A DNA stretch of 6,195 nucleotides from an uncultured delta proteobacterium (GTDB lineage Bacteria; Desulfobacterota; WTBG01; CAIYCZ01), in NCBI GenBank assembly GCA_903924805.1, contig CAIYCZ010000073.1, positions 1-6,195 of the forward strand, given 5' to 3'. How positions within the stretch are numbered: position 1 is the first letter of the stretch; each line of letters starts with the position of its first letter. Position numbers and translations under genes: made by a program. Under the pieces are notes generated by a model, which saw nothing but the letters and a program-made list of their open reading frames with translations, was not told where the DNA came from and did no database searches. Positions 1 to 5,535 of the stretch are shown here, in pieces.

Positions 1-186
1 AGTGCATTAGAATACGTGCTCAGAAATAACGGCTTCAAGATTGTATCATGTATTGTCCCCAAACCAATACAAACGGCAGGCAGTAAAAAGGCAACCATAT
101 TGATGCGCAGTCTCATCTACCGGCTGGCAAAGCTTGGCATGTTCCCGCCACAGGATATCCTGTGCATAGCGGAGAAAGCTCGATAG
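1..186 (+). CDS. 3' fragment of a possible SAM-dependent methyltransferase (partial)
   Basis: Reading frame 1 is open from the window edge to a TAG at 184-186 and gives 61 residues; the start and any catalytic core lie outside the window. The fragment begins SALEYVLRNNGFKIVSC and ends with DILCIAEKAR. A late 'LxxxGFxI' strand, a basic 'LMRSLIYRLAKLGMFPP' helix segment and a final hydrophobic strand are the usual look of the C-terminus of class I methyltransferases of the Methyltransf_11/23 type, where the last strands close the Rossmann-like sheet. No SAM-binding motif is present in what can be seen, so the call rests on C-terminal resemblance only. It converges with the HAD hydrolase gene, whose stop is 84 bp away. 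That the reading frame is a real gene end is fairly safe; the function is a guess. Confidence 0.5.
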   Translation, partial: SALEYVLRNNGFKIVSCIVPKPIQTAGSKKATILMRSLIYRLAKLGMFPPQDILCIAEKAR

Positions 187-200
187 CCGGGAATACGGTG

Positions 201-226
201 TGATTATGTAATCAGCAGAAATGCTG
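201..226. other. Small palindromes between convergent genes
   Basis: The 83-bp gap between the two convergent gene ends holds TGATTA-TG-TAATCA (201-214), immediately overlapped by CAGCA-GAAA-TGCTG (213-226), a five-pair stem closed by a GNRA-type GAAA loop. Neither is followed by a T-tract on either strand, so this is at best a weak 3'-end hairpin for one of the two convergent transcripts. Confidence 0.25.
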
Positions 227-269
227 GCAGTCTATTGCTGGTACACAGAGGATGGAGATTGTTGCAAGA

Positions 270-899
270 TCAATTGCATCGTATAGAAGGGAAGAACCTG
301 ACAATCTCTTGTTCAAAGAATTTGCGGTCTCGGTAATGAATGGTGTGCAACCCCTTGCCCTGCGCCCTTTCAACATTTGCCAGACGGTCATCTACAAAAA
401 GCGCCTGCTCCGGGAGAATGTTCATAGCATATACCACATCATCAAAGATGGTCGGATCCTGCTTTGATTTCCCCACGTGGTAACTGTTAAAAACCCGCTC
501 AAACCATTGAAAAAAATTGTATGCTTCATTAAGCTCATCGAGCCAGTTTGTCTGGTCGCTTAAAATTGCCAGACGGATGCCTGCTCCTTTAAGCTGCTCA
601 ACAATCTTCATCATCCATGGCCGTAACTGAAAACGGGAAAGCACCTCACTGCGCAGGTCTGCATCAGAGCCTGTTATGCCGGTCTGCTCCCGCAGTGTTT
701 GCCAGAACTCGCTCTCATCCATCCTGCCGGTGACAAACCCATCTGCAAAAATCACCGCAGAGGCCCTTTTTACAAAAAGGGCAGGATCTAATTTGTTGAG
801 TAAAGCAATGGAGATGAGCCCGTCTCTGAAACCTTCTTCTGACAGCACGCCGCCAAAATCAAATAACACTACCCGTACGGCACACGGCTGGATAATCAA
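270..899 (-). CDS. HAD-superfamily (subfamily IA-like) hydrolase, YihX/epoxide-hydrolase-N-terminus type
   Basis: A 209-residue protein with all four HAD motifs. Motif I is VLFDFGGVLS with the predicted nucleophile Asp14. Motif II is AILSDQ with Ser114. Motif III is GKSKQDP with probable Lys146. Motif IV is ALFVDD with Asp170 and Asp171, which should bind magnesium. The cap lies between motifs I and II (about residues 20-90), as in class IA. The residue two after the nucleophile is Gly16 instead of the acid/base Asp of classical DxD phosphatases; this DxG form is normal for the YihX-type group, some of which dephosphorylate sugar phosphates. The substrate cannot be told from sequence. The first codon is TTG at 899-897: an in-frame TAG lies five codons upstream and the only later option, GTG at codon 11, would cut into the motif I strand. 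The protein is cytoplasmic and probably co-transcribed with the rhomboid gene 29 bp upstream. Confidence 0.88.
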   Translation of the reverse strand: MIIQPCAVRVVLFDFGGVLSEEGFRDGLISIALLNKLDPALFVKRASAVIFADGFVTGRMDESEFWQTLREQTGITGSDADLRSEVLSRFQLRPWMMKIVEQLKGAGIRLAILSDQTNWLDELNEAYNFFQWFERVFNSYHVGKSKQDPTIFDDVVYAMNILPEQALFVDDRLANVERAQGKGLHTIHYRDRKFFEQEIVRFFPSIRCN

Positions 900-926
900 C
901 TCTTCAACTCCCTAACTCCACAACTC
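895..926 (-). repeat. Four 8-bp GAGTT repeats carrying the RBS and TTG start of the HAD gene
   Basis: Read on the minus strand, the gap between the rhomboid stop and the HAD start is GAGTTGTG, GAGTTAGG, GAGTTGAA, GAGTTGAT. GAGTT recurs exactly every 8 bp, beginning at 926, 918, 910 and 902. The last unit contains the TTG initiation codon (899-897). The GGGAG formed at the junction of units two and three, 8 nt before TTG, is the best Shine-Dalgarno candidate. Gain or loss of one 8-bp unit would change the upstream sequence while leaving the start intact. Confidence 0.6.
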
Positions 927-928
927 TT

Positions 929-1777
929 TTACTCAATAAAAAAAAGGTAATAGAATGTTGAGGCGGTTGCCCATAAAAGAATCAGGACGGTAATTATCAC
1001 ACAGGCAGTGGCAAGGAGTTTATGCACATAGGTTTCCTGTTTTTTTTCGCCATACCCCAGCAAAAATCCTAAAGCTATACCGGCAGCAAGGCCACCCCCG
1101 TGGCCCCAGTTGTTAATGCCCGGTATCAGCAGGCCAAAGATACCCAGACCTATCACCCAGCCTGAGAGCTGTTTAAACAGTGCCTGTCCATATGAACCGC
1201 CGCGGCTCTTACCGTAGTAAAGGATAGAACCGATGAGAGCACAGATGCTGGCAGACGCCCCGATAGTGAAGGGGACACCGGCAAAAAATGATATCAGAAA
1301 TCCGCTGGCACCGCCCAGTGTATACAGTATCACCATTCGGTACAGCCCGTATTCCTGCAATACCAGAGGACCTATCTGGGCTAACGCGGTCATGTTAAAA
1401 AAGACGTGAAGGATCCCTGCGTGCAGATATCCGGCTGACAACAGACTCCACCATCTATGGAGCCGTTCGATAGGGATGGTGCCAGTGGCTCCCATAAGCA
1501 GCAGTATATTGTTTGAAGGGGACAGGAGGGTCAATGGGTTTGCCGATACGTTAAGAGAAGCTCTGCTCAAAAATATTGAGATCACATACAGAACCACATT
1601 GGCTATGATAAGGTTCCTGATGATGGTATCCGGGTTTAAGGAAAAAGCCTGCATTAAACTATTTTTCCACCACGAGCCGGGCCGCGCTATGCCGCAATAC
1701 GGGCATACCGGCTCGTCAAAACTGATAAGCCGTCTGCAATTGGGACAGAGTATTGATCGTCGTTCTGAGCTGGTCAT
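929..1777 (-). CDS. Rhomboid-family intramembrane serine protease with N-terminal zinc ribbon
   Basis: This 282-residue membrane protein should cleave transmembrane substrates within the bilayer. It opens with a zinc ribbon, CPNC then CPYC (Cys11, Cys14, Cys25, Cys28), which is a known accessory domain of bacterial rhomboids. A first hydrophobic segment covers about 55-71. The rhomboid core follows: RWWSLLSAGYLHAGILHVFFN (about 108-128) supplies His119, His124 and Asn128 of the oxyanion and helix-packing motif. GASASICALIG carries the predicted nucleophile Ser175, and NNWGHGGG carries the general base His226. Further hydrophobic segments lie at about 146-166, 204-220 and 228-242. A last one at about 254-280, after KK, makes this a 6+1 topology. 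The ATG start puts the zinc ribbon at residue 11. I see no clear Shine-Dalgarno before it; the upstream bases are AT-rich. The gene precedes the HAD gene in a likely two-gene transcript. Confidence 0.93.
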   Translation of the reverse strand: MTSSERRSILCPNCRRLISFDEPVCPYCGIARPGSWWKNSLMQAFSLNPDTIIRNLIIANVVLYVISIFLSRASLNVSANPLTLLSPSNNILLLMGATGTIPIERLHRWWSLLSAGYLHAGILHVFFNMTALAQIGPLVLQEYGLYRMVILYTLGGASGFLISFFAGVPFTIGASASICALIGSILYYGKSRGGSYGQALFKQLSGWVIGLGIFGLLIPGINNWGHGGGLAAGIALGFLLGYGEKKQETYVHKLLATACVIITVLILLWATASTFYYLFFIE

Positions 1778-1797
1778 AATTTGTATATGGAAAATTT

Positions 1798-1854
1798 AAT
1801 CAGGAAACGAGGAACTCAAAAACAAAACCTCAATCTAAATTAATTTTCCTGATT
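1798..1854. repeat. 10-bp inverted repeat between aminopeptidase and rhomboid genes
   Basis: AATCAGGAAA (1798-1807) is exactly reverse-complemented by TTTCCTGATT (1845-1854) with a 37-bp AT-rich spacer. Related words (GAGGAACT, CCTCCAGTTCC) flank or lie inside the arms, so the whole 115-bp gap looks like decayed short repeats rather than a compact terminator. It sits just upstream of the rhomboid start and downstream of the aminopeptidase stop. A possible TTGAGT/TAAATT promoter pair on the minus strand overlaps it, but that match is weak. Confidence 0.4.
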
Positions 1855-1892
1855 TCCTCCAGTTCCAAATTTAAAATATTGTATCCTGCTTT

Positions 1893-3092
1893 TCAGCAGT
1901 TAAACTTCCCGTTGTCATAGATGACAGTCTTTTTACCGGACTTTAAATGGGCGGTTATTGTTTTCCGTTCCGTGTTTATCAGGTCCCAGTGAAGCGCAGA
2001 GTCGTTAAAGCCGAGCTGCTCCTTTACCTTCCTGGTCAAAAGGGCCGGGTTGCCGCTGTATGTATCCGAATATGAAGAACCAACAGCCAGATGGCAGTTG
2101 CCATAGCGGCCCCCATAATTTTCATCATATAAGGTATTTGCCATGAACGTATCAATTTTTGAGAACCGGATATCGGTCAAAGAAAACTCGCCGACTTTAT
2201 TTGCTCCCCTGTCCATGGAGAGCTGTTTTTTCACAAAGTCTTCACCCTTCTCTGCACTGATCTTTACTGCCGCCCCCTTTTTAAATATAAACCGTACACC
2301 CTGCACATAATTGCCGCTCCGGTAGGATGGCTGATTTGCATAGTAGGTTCCCTCAGTTCCCCGCCAGTCAGGCGAAAGAAAGATTTCAAAGCTTGGGATA
2401 TTGTGCCCGGACACACCAATCCAGCGTCTTTTTTCTCCCGGAGTGATCATCAGGTCAATGTGCTCTGATTCTATATGATATGCTCTGACCGGCATGCTGT
2501 TCAGCCACTTCTTTATTGCTCCGGCATTCTTAAGGATAGTTTCCCATTCTCCAACCGGATTTGTTTTATTGAGGTAGCAGGCTTTTGCTATCTGTCTGGT
2601 GTATTCCCTGAAGGAAAGCCGGGCATGACGTGCCTGAGCAGGGGTGGGGAGAGAACAGAGTGTCCAGCCGAACTGTCCTGCTTCCTCACGCTTGTTAAAG
2701 ATATCGCGCAGCAGTTTTCTGGCTACTGCTGCCTTCCCTATTTTGCGCGAATCAATAGTACGCAAATGGGTAAGTGACTGCGGCGCATGCAGGTAGATAC
2801 TTCCATTGAGATGTTCACAGAGCTCTTTTTCCCCGGGGGTCAGGAAAACAAGCTGTGCAGGGCTTGCTTTTTCATAAAAGGAAAGTTCCATGTTTGAAGT
2901 TGCACTCAAACGCAGAACCGGGTTCATTCCCATCTCGAGCAGTTTTACCTGCAGTATCTCAGCTAGCCTGAGTGCAGCTAAATCATAGCGCTCGACTATG
3001 ATGTCATGTTTCTTATAGCTGCCGGTGCGTGCGGTTTTCATTCCCCACAGGAGTACCTCTGCATACGTATCCAGTTCTTTTTCCGTTAACAT
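1893..3092 (-). CDS. M29-family (thermophilic-type) metallo-aminopeptidase
   Basis: A 399-residue protein close to the usual length of the M29 family (AmpS, AmpT, PepS; roughly 400-410 residues), cytoplasmic enzymes that remove N-terminal residues using two metal ions. All expected metal and catalytic positions are recognisable: NIPSFEIFLSP with Glu236, KVGEFSL with Glu302, then TLYDENYGG leading to GNCHLAVGSSY with His334 and Tyr341, and LHWDLI with His368 and Asp370. The N-terminal half (about 1-210) is the less conserved substrate-side domain. The family norm is 'NIPTGE'; here PSFE replaces PTGE, a modest change that keeps the Glu. The ATG is well supported by GAGGAGGT 8 nt upstream. The gene stands alone on the minus strand, with a 115-bp gap to the rhomboid gene downstream, and is divergent from the diadenylate cyclase gene. 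There is no signal peptide. Confidence 0.92.
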   Translation of the reverse strand: MLTEKELDTYAEVLLWGMKTARTGSYKKHDIIVERYDLAALRLAEILQVKLLEMGMNPVLRLSATSNMELSFYEKASPAQLVFLTPGEKELCEHLNGSIYLHAPQSLTHLRTIDSRKIGKAAVARKLLRDIFNKREEAGQFGWTLCSLPTPAQARHARLSFREYTRQIAKACYLNKTNPVGEWETILKNAGAIKKWLNSMPVRAYHIESEHIDLMITPGEKRRWIGVSGHNIPSFEIFLSPDWRGTEGTYYANQPSYRSGNYVQGVRFIFKKGAAVKISAEKGEDFVKKQLSMDRGANKVGEFSLTDIRFSKIDTFMANTLYDENYGGRYGNCHLAVGSSYSDTYSGNPALLTRKVKEQLGFNDSALHWDLINTERKTITAHLKSGKKTVIYDNGKFNC

Positions 3093-3100
3093 ATTTTTAT

Positions 3101-3108
3101 ACCTCCTC
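3101..3108 (-). promoter_or_regulatory. Strong Shine-Dalgarno of the aminopeptidase gene
   Basis: On the minus strand GAGGAGGT precedes the ATG by 8 nt. It is the strongest ribosome binding site in the window and fixes the start codon at 3092. Confidence 0.8.
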
Positions 3109-3141
3109 GGATAATACTATCTGGAGCGCAATCCATTTATT

Positions 3142-3160
3142 CCCTCATTTCAGGTGAGGG
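3142..3160. other. Hairpin CCCTCA/TGAGGG in the aminopeptidase leader
   Basis: CCCTCA (3142-3147) and TGAGGG (3155-3160) form a six-pair stem with a 7-nt loop. In minus-strand RNA it would lie at or within a few bases of the predicted 5' end of the aminopeptidase mRNA, about 50 nt before the start codon. A 5'-terminal stem of this sort can protect an mRNA from decay, but here that is inference. Confidence 0.4.
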
Positions 3161-3163
3161 GAA

Positions 3164-3192
3164 AGAATACAAATAATGACCTTCAGAATCAA
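3164..3192 (-). promoter_or_regulatory. Predicted sigma70 promoter of the aminopeptidase gene
   Basis: On the minus strand TTGATT (3192-3187) and TATTCT (3169-3164) are separated by exactly 17 bp, each matching four of six consensus bases. Transcription would begin near 3157 and give a leader of about 65 nt that starts with the CCCTCA/TGAGGG stem. Confidence 0.42.
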
Positions 3193-3256
3193 GACAAAAT
3201 AATGCTGCAACTTTTGCGCTTTGTAGTGCGGGGCTAACCAACCCATAATCTGCAGC

Positions 3257-3270
3257 ACCATACGTATGGT
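3257..3270. promoter_or_regulatory. Perfect 14-bp palindrome, candidate operator
   Basis: ACCATACGTATGGT is identical to its own reverse complement, with no loop. It lies in the divergent region about 65 bp upstream of the predicted aminopeptidase -35 and 120 bp upstream of the cyclase -35, followed by an AT-rich stretch. A two-fold symmetric site suits a dimeric transcription factor, but no regulator gene is in view and the site is not within a promoter core. Confidence 0.35.
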
Positions 3271-3303
3271 TTAATATATTTAATAATACAAGAAAATAGT
3301 TTT

Positions 3304-3332
3304 TCTGCGTTTATCTTTGCAAATCTGCGCCC
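3304..3332. repeat. Decayed copy of the ATCTGCG 10-bp iteron
   Basis: TCTGCG, TCTTTG and TCTGCG begin at 3304, 3314 and 3324, an exact 10-bp spacing with a damaged middle unit. This is the same phasing and word (reverse complement of CGCAGA) as the clean copies at 4389-4408, 5387-5486 and 5536-5635, so it is probably a worn member of the same dispersed family. Confidence 0.5.
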
Positions 3333-3388
3333 ACATCGAAAGTTTTTCAATACTGAAAATTTATTGTGGATTTTCAAGTAAATTTGTT

Positions 3389-3418
3389 TTAAAAATATAG
3401 TAACAGATTAATTATAAT
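3389..3418 (+). promoter_or_regulatory. Predicted promoter of the diadenylate cyclase gene
   Basis: A perfect TATAAT -10 hexamer (3413-3418) has TTAAAA (3389-3394) 18 bp upstream as the best -35, matching four of six bases. Transcription would start near 3425, leaving a leader of about 40 nt before the GTG. The surrounding sequence is AT-rich, so a chance TATAAT is possible. Confidence 0.4.
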
Positions 3419-3451
3419 AATGAAATGAACGGGTAAACAGCAGGTTTTTGC

Positions 3452-3457
3452 AGGAGG
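3452..3457 (+). promoter_or_regulatory. Shine-Dalgarno deciding the GTG start of the cyclase gene
   Basis: AGGAGG lies 9 nt before GTG at 3467. No ATG or TTG in frame nearby has a comparable site, so the GTG is the chosen start. Confidence 0.8.
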
Positions 3458-3466
3458 CGGCTCTCA

Positions 3467-4363
3467 GTGACCAGAGAAAAAGCGGAAAGGGAAAGCCTAG
3501 TATTAATTAATGAGGCGGTAAGCATTGCAGAAAAGCTTAAAATAAAGAGGATCCTGATCGTGTGTGAAAAACCGGTTCTTCTGCGAGCTATCCCCCCGTA
3601 TAGTGAAAAATGCCAGTTCCTTGTCGCTATCTCAAACGAAAAACTGGCTGAGGGGATTTATCATGAAACAATACTGTGCGATTTTCAGGGGGTCGGACGC
3701 AGCGACCGGCTGGACTATATTTTGCGCACTGCCGTAGAGCGGGGCAACTTAAAGAAGGGCGAAAAGGTGGTGTGCCTCTACAGCCTCTCTGGCACTAAGC
3801 TCATTGACAGTCTGCGCGTATTTAAAAGCGAAGCACACTCCAGCCATATCTCCCTGCACGATTTAAAACGCATCGGTAAAGACATCCCGGTTGATGTTTT
3901 GTATGCTCTGGTCAATCTTGCCGTGGAGATCGGCAGAGAAGGAAGGGAAGGTGTTTCGGTCGGCACCATATTTGTCGTTGGCGATACGGAGAGAGTGGAC
4001 GAGCTTTCCAAATCGATGATTTTTGACCCGTTTCTGGGCTATCCTGAAGGGGAGCGGAGCATTTTTGACCCCAGAGTACAGGAGAGCATCAAGCAGCTGA
4101 CCCTTATTGATGGCGCCTTTATTATTCGAGAGGATGGGGTTGTTATGTCTGCGGGGCGGTATCTCCATGCAGGAGCAGGGAAGACCACCCTTTTCAAAGG
4201 CTTAGGTGCCCGTCATGCAGCAGCAGCAGCAATTACTGCTTATACCAATGCAGTTGCCATTACGGTTTCAGAATCAACCGGTACAGTGAGAACTTTCAGC
4301 AGCGGAAAAACCATGATGAGCATACGCACGTACCGGCCTCATCTGCTGGTGAAAAGGACCTGA
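3467..4363 (+). CDS. dacZ: Diadenylate cyclase, DacZ type (pyruvate-kinase-C-like domain + DAC domain)
   Basis: A 298-residue protein predicted to join two ATP molecules into the second messenger c-di-AMP, which in other organisms controls osmotic and potassium balance. The C-terminal DAC (DisA_N) domain spans about 140-285. It has the REGREG helix (157-162), VGTIFVVGD (165-173), FDPFLGY (186-192), the DGA motif (Asp215-Ala217), GARHA (247-251) and SESTG (268-272). Residues about 10-125 form a separate alpha/beta domain resembling the C-terminal domain of pyruvate kinase, the arrangement known for the mainly archaeal DacZ class. There are no membrane helices as in CdaA and no HhH DNA-binding region as in DisA, so it should be soluble. 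The last Arg of the family RHR motif is Ala251. Start is GTG with a good RBS. It converges on the ROK kinase gene, whose stop is 48 bp away. The DAC domain is certain; the class assignment is likely. Confidence 0.9.
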   Translation: MTREKAERESLVLINEAVSIAEKLKIKRILIVCEKPVLLRAIPPYSEKCQFLVAISNEKLAEGIYHETILCDFQGVGRSDRLDYILRTAVERGNLKKGEKVVCLYSLSGTKLIDSLRVFKSEAHSSHISLHDLKRIGKDIPVDVLYALVNLAVEIGREGREGVSVGTIFVVGDTERVDELSKSMIFDPFLGYPEGERSIFDPRVQESIKQLTLIDGAFIIREDGVVMSAGRYLHAGAGKTTLFKGLGARHAAAAAITAYTNAVAITVSESTGTVRTFSSGKTMMSIRTYRPHLLVKRT

Positions 4364-4388
4364 AAAAGAGTGGGCAAAGATCCTGAAA

Positions 4389-4408
4389 ATCTGCGTTCAT
4401 CTGCGTCC
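4389..4408 (-). repeat. Short inverted copy of the dispersed GGACGCAGAT repeat
   Basis: The minus strand reads GGACGCAGATGAACGCAGAT, identical over all 20 bases to the left end of the long repeat at 5536-5555. It fills most of the 48-bp gap between the convergent cyclase and kinase genes and ends 3 bp before the kinase stop codon. It contains two 10-bp CGCAGAT units. The gap has no conventional hairpin terminator. Confidence 0.75.
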
Positions 4409-4411
4409 TAA

Positions 4412-5365
4412 TTATTTAAGTCCCTTTAGTGCAAGATACCCAGCTCCAAAAATCCCTGCGTCATTACCAAGTTTTGAAGATACAATCGTAACTTTATCCC
4501 GGGCGGTAGTAAATACCAGCTCTTTAACCTCTCCCTGCAAAAAGGGCGCAAACAGGTCAAAGGCATTGCTCATGCCGCCGCCAATAATAAAATTGTGAAT
4601 GTCCAGCAGGTTATTTACATTAGCAATGGCGACAGCTAAATAGTGTGAAGCCTTCTTGAAGATTTCCGTGGCAGCCGCATCGCCTTTCTTTGCAGCGTGA
4701 TATACCATCTCTGCATCGATCGCAGCATAATCACCGCCTGAAAGATTTTTCAGACTTGAGCACACACCGGCCTGCAGAGCCTCAATCGCCATCCGTTTAA
4801 CAGCTTCAGCAGAGCTGTGGGCCTCAAGACAGCCATATTTTCCGCACGCACAGGGTACTCCATCAGTGACAACCACCATGTGGCCAACTTCACCAGCTTT
4901 GCCGGCCTCTCCGGTCCACAACTCACCATTAACAATGAATCCCCCCCCAATGCCGGTTCCAAGGGTAATGAGCAGAAAATTATCAAGATTTCTGCCGGCA
5001 CCTGCCCACTTCTCCCCAAGGGCGGCAGCGTTTGCATCGTTTTCCACAAACACGGGGATCCCCCATGCTTCTGCGAGTCGTCGTTTCAAGGGAAAATTAT
5101 CCAACTCGGGCAGATTGGGAGACTGGAGCAATGTTTCCCTTTTCACATCAAGGACACCGGCAACACCAATTCCTACCGACAAAACCCTGCCACCATATTT
5201 TTGCAGTGATGTCACAAGAGTGGAAAGATTTTTTAGAACGGTATCACTTCCCTGGTGCACCCGGGTTTCTGCTGACAGCTTCTGCACAAGGATTCCATCA
5301 TTGGTGAAAAGGCCGCCTTTAACCATGGTGCCGCCGATGTCAATGCCTACTACGTAGTTTTGCAT
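4412..5365 (-). CDS. ROK-family sugar kinase, probably glucokinase-like
   Basis: A 317-residue cytoplasmic kinase predicted to phosphorylate glucose or a related hexose with ATP. The N-terminal phosphate-binding loop is GIDIGGTMVKGG (7-18). The catalytic base is Asp110 in VENDANAAALGE. LGTGIGGGFIVNGEL (135-149) is the second glycine-rich region. GEVGHM contributes Glu159 and His162, which contact sugar hydroxyls and zinc. The ROK zinc motif is CACGKYGC (Cys172, Cys174, Cys179) followed by LEAHSS with Glu181. IIGGGMS (260-266) and NDAGIFGAGYLA near the end are the adenosine-side and C-terminal motifs. Length and motif order match bacterial ROK glucokinases; no N-terminal helix-turn-helix is present, so it is not a NagC/XylR-type repressor. 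The ATG has an AGGGGG Shine-Dalgarno 5 nt upstream. A 100-bp repeat begins only 21 bp before the start codon, so any promoter must lie within or beyond that repeat. Sugar specificity is uncertain. Confidence 0.93.
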   Translation of the reverse strand: MQNYVVGIDIGGTMVKGGLFTNDGILVQKLSAETRVHQGSDTVLKNLSTLVTSLQKYGGRVLSVGIGVAGVLDVKRETLLQSPNLPELDNFPLKRRLAEAWGIPVFVENDANAAALGEKWAGAGRNLDNFLLITLGTGIGGGFIVNGELWTGEAGKAGEVGHMVVVTDGVPCACGKYGCLEAHSSAEAVKRMAIEALQAGVCSSLKNLSGGDYAAIDAEMVYHAAKKGDAAATEIFKKASHYLAVAIANVNNLLDIHNFIIGGGMSNAFDLFAPFLQGEVKELVFTTARDKVTIVSSKLGNDAGIFGAGYLALKGLK

Positions 5366-5386
5366 AATGACCCCCTATAATAATTG

Positions 5387-5486
5387 GGACGCAGATTGCC
5401 GCAGATATACGCAGATTTAGAATCCTGTTAATTTGCGACAACCCGCGTCAAAATATTCAGTGTTCTCCTGTGTTTTCAGTGGCTAA
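5387..5486 (+). repeat. Dispersed 100-bp repeat, copy A
   Basis: Copy A aligns without gaps to copy B 149 bp away with 9 differences in 100 bases by eye. It starts with GGACGCAGAT, carries CGCAGAT words at 10-bp spacing, then an inverted repeat CGCAGATT (5410-5417) / AATTTGCG (5430-5437), and ends with a CAGTG-rich tail (5455-5483). It lies just upstream of the kinase start, where a 5' leader or promoter would be expected. Confidence 0.85.
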
Positions 5487-5526
5487 TGAAAAAACATGCC
5501 ACAGAATTTTACGGAAGTCACTGAAA
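5455..5526. repeat. Inverted pair of repeat tails able to form a long imperfect hairpin
   Basis: The 29-base tail of copy A (5455-5483) is followed, after a 14-base loop, by a 29-base segment (5498-5526) that matches its reverse complement at 18 of 29 positions. The matches cluster at both ends: GTGGC/GCCAC next to the loop and TTCAGTG/CACTGAA at the base. The equal arm lengths suggest a decayed inverted copy of the tail rather than chance. Confidence 0.5.
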
Positions 5527-5535
5527 GTTTTATAA

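Larger units (their letters stand above)
3093..3466. other. 374-bp divergent intergenic region between aminopeptidase and diadenylate cyclase genes
   Basis: This stretch has no credible coding sequence. In order from the left it holds the aminopeptidase RBS, the leader hairpin, the minus-strand promoter, a perfect 14-bp palindrome (3257-3270), a very AT-rich block (about 3271-3300), a decayed iteron-like repeat (3304-3332), and the plus-strand promoter and RBS of the cyclase gene. About 60 bp (3193-3256) show nothing I can name. Confidence 0.6.

Noticed and set aside
252..467. Plus-strand 71-codon open frame between the convergent genes
   Set aside because: Most of it is antisense to the HAD gene C-terminus; it has no recognisable domain, and the HAD motifs prove the other strand is coding.
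899..1777. Translational coupling by start-stop overlap of rhomboid and HAD
   Set aside because: The stop and start are separated by 29 bp of octamer repeat, so there is no overlap.
1887..1900. Hairpin CTGC...GCAG at the aminopeptidase stop as a terminator
   Set aside because: The stem is only four pairs and overlaps the stop codon, with no clear T-tract after it.
3778..4168. Minus-strand open frames inside the cyclase gene
   Set aside because: They are antisense to the conserved DAC domain and contain no known motif.
4817..5357. Several long plus-strand open frames across the kinase gene
   Set aside because: They overlap each other and lie antisense to conserved ROK motifs; they reflect base composition of the kinase codons, not genes.
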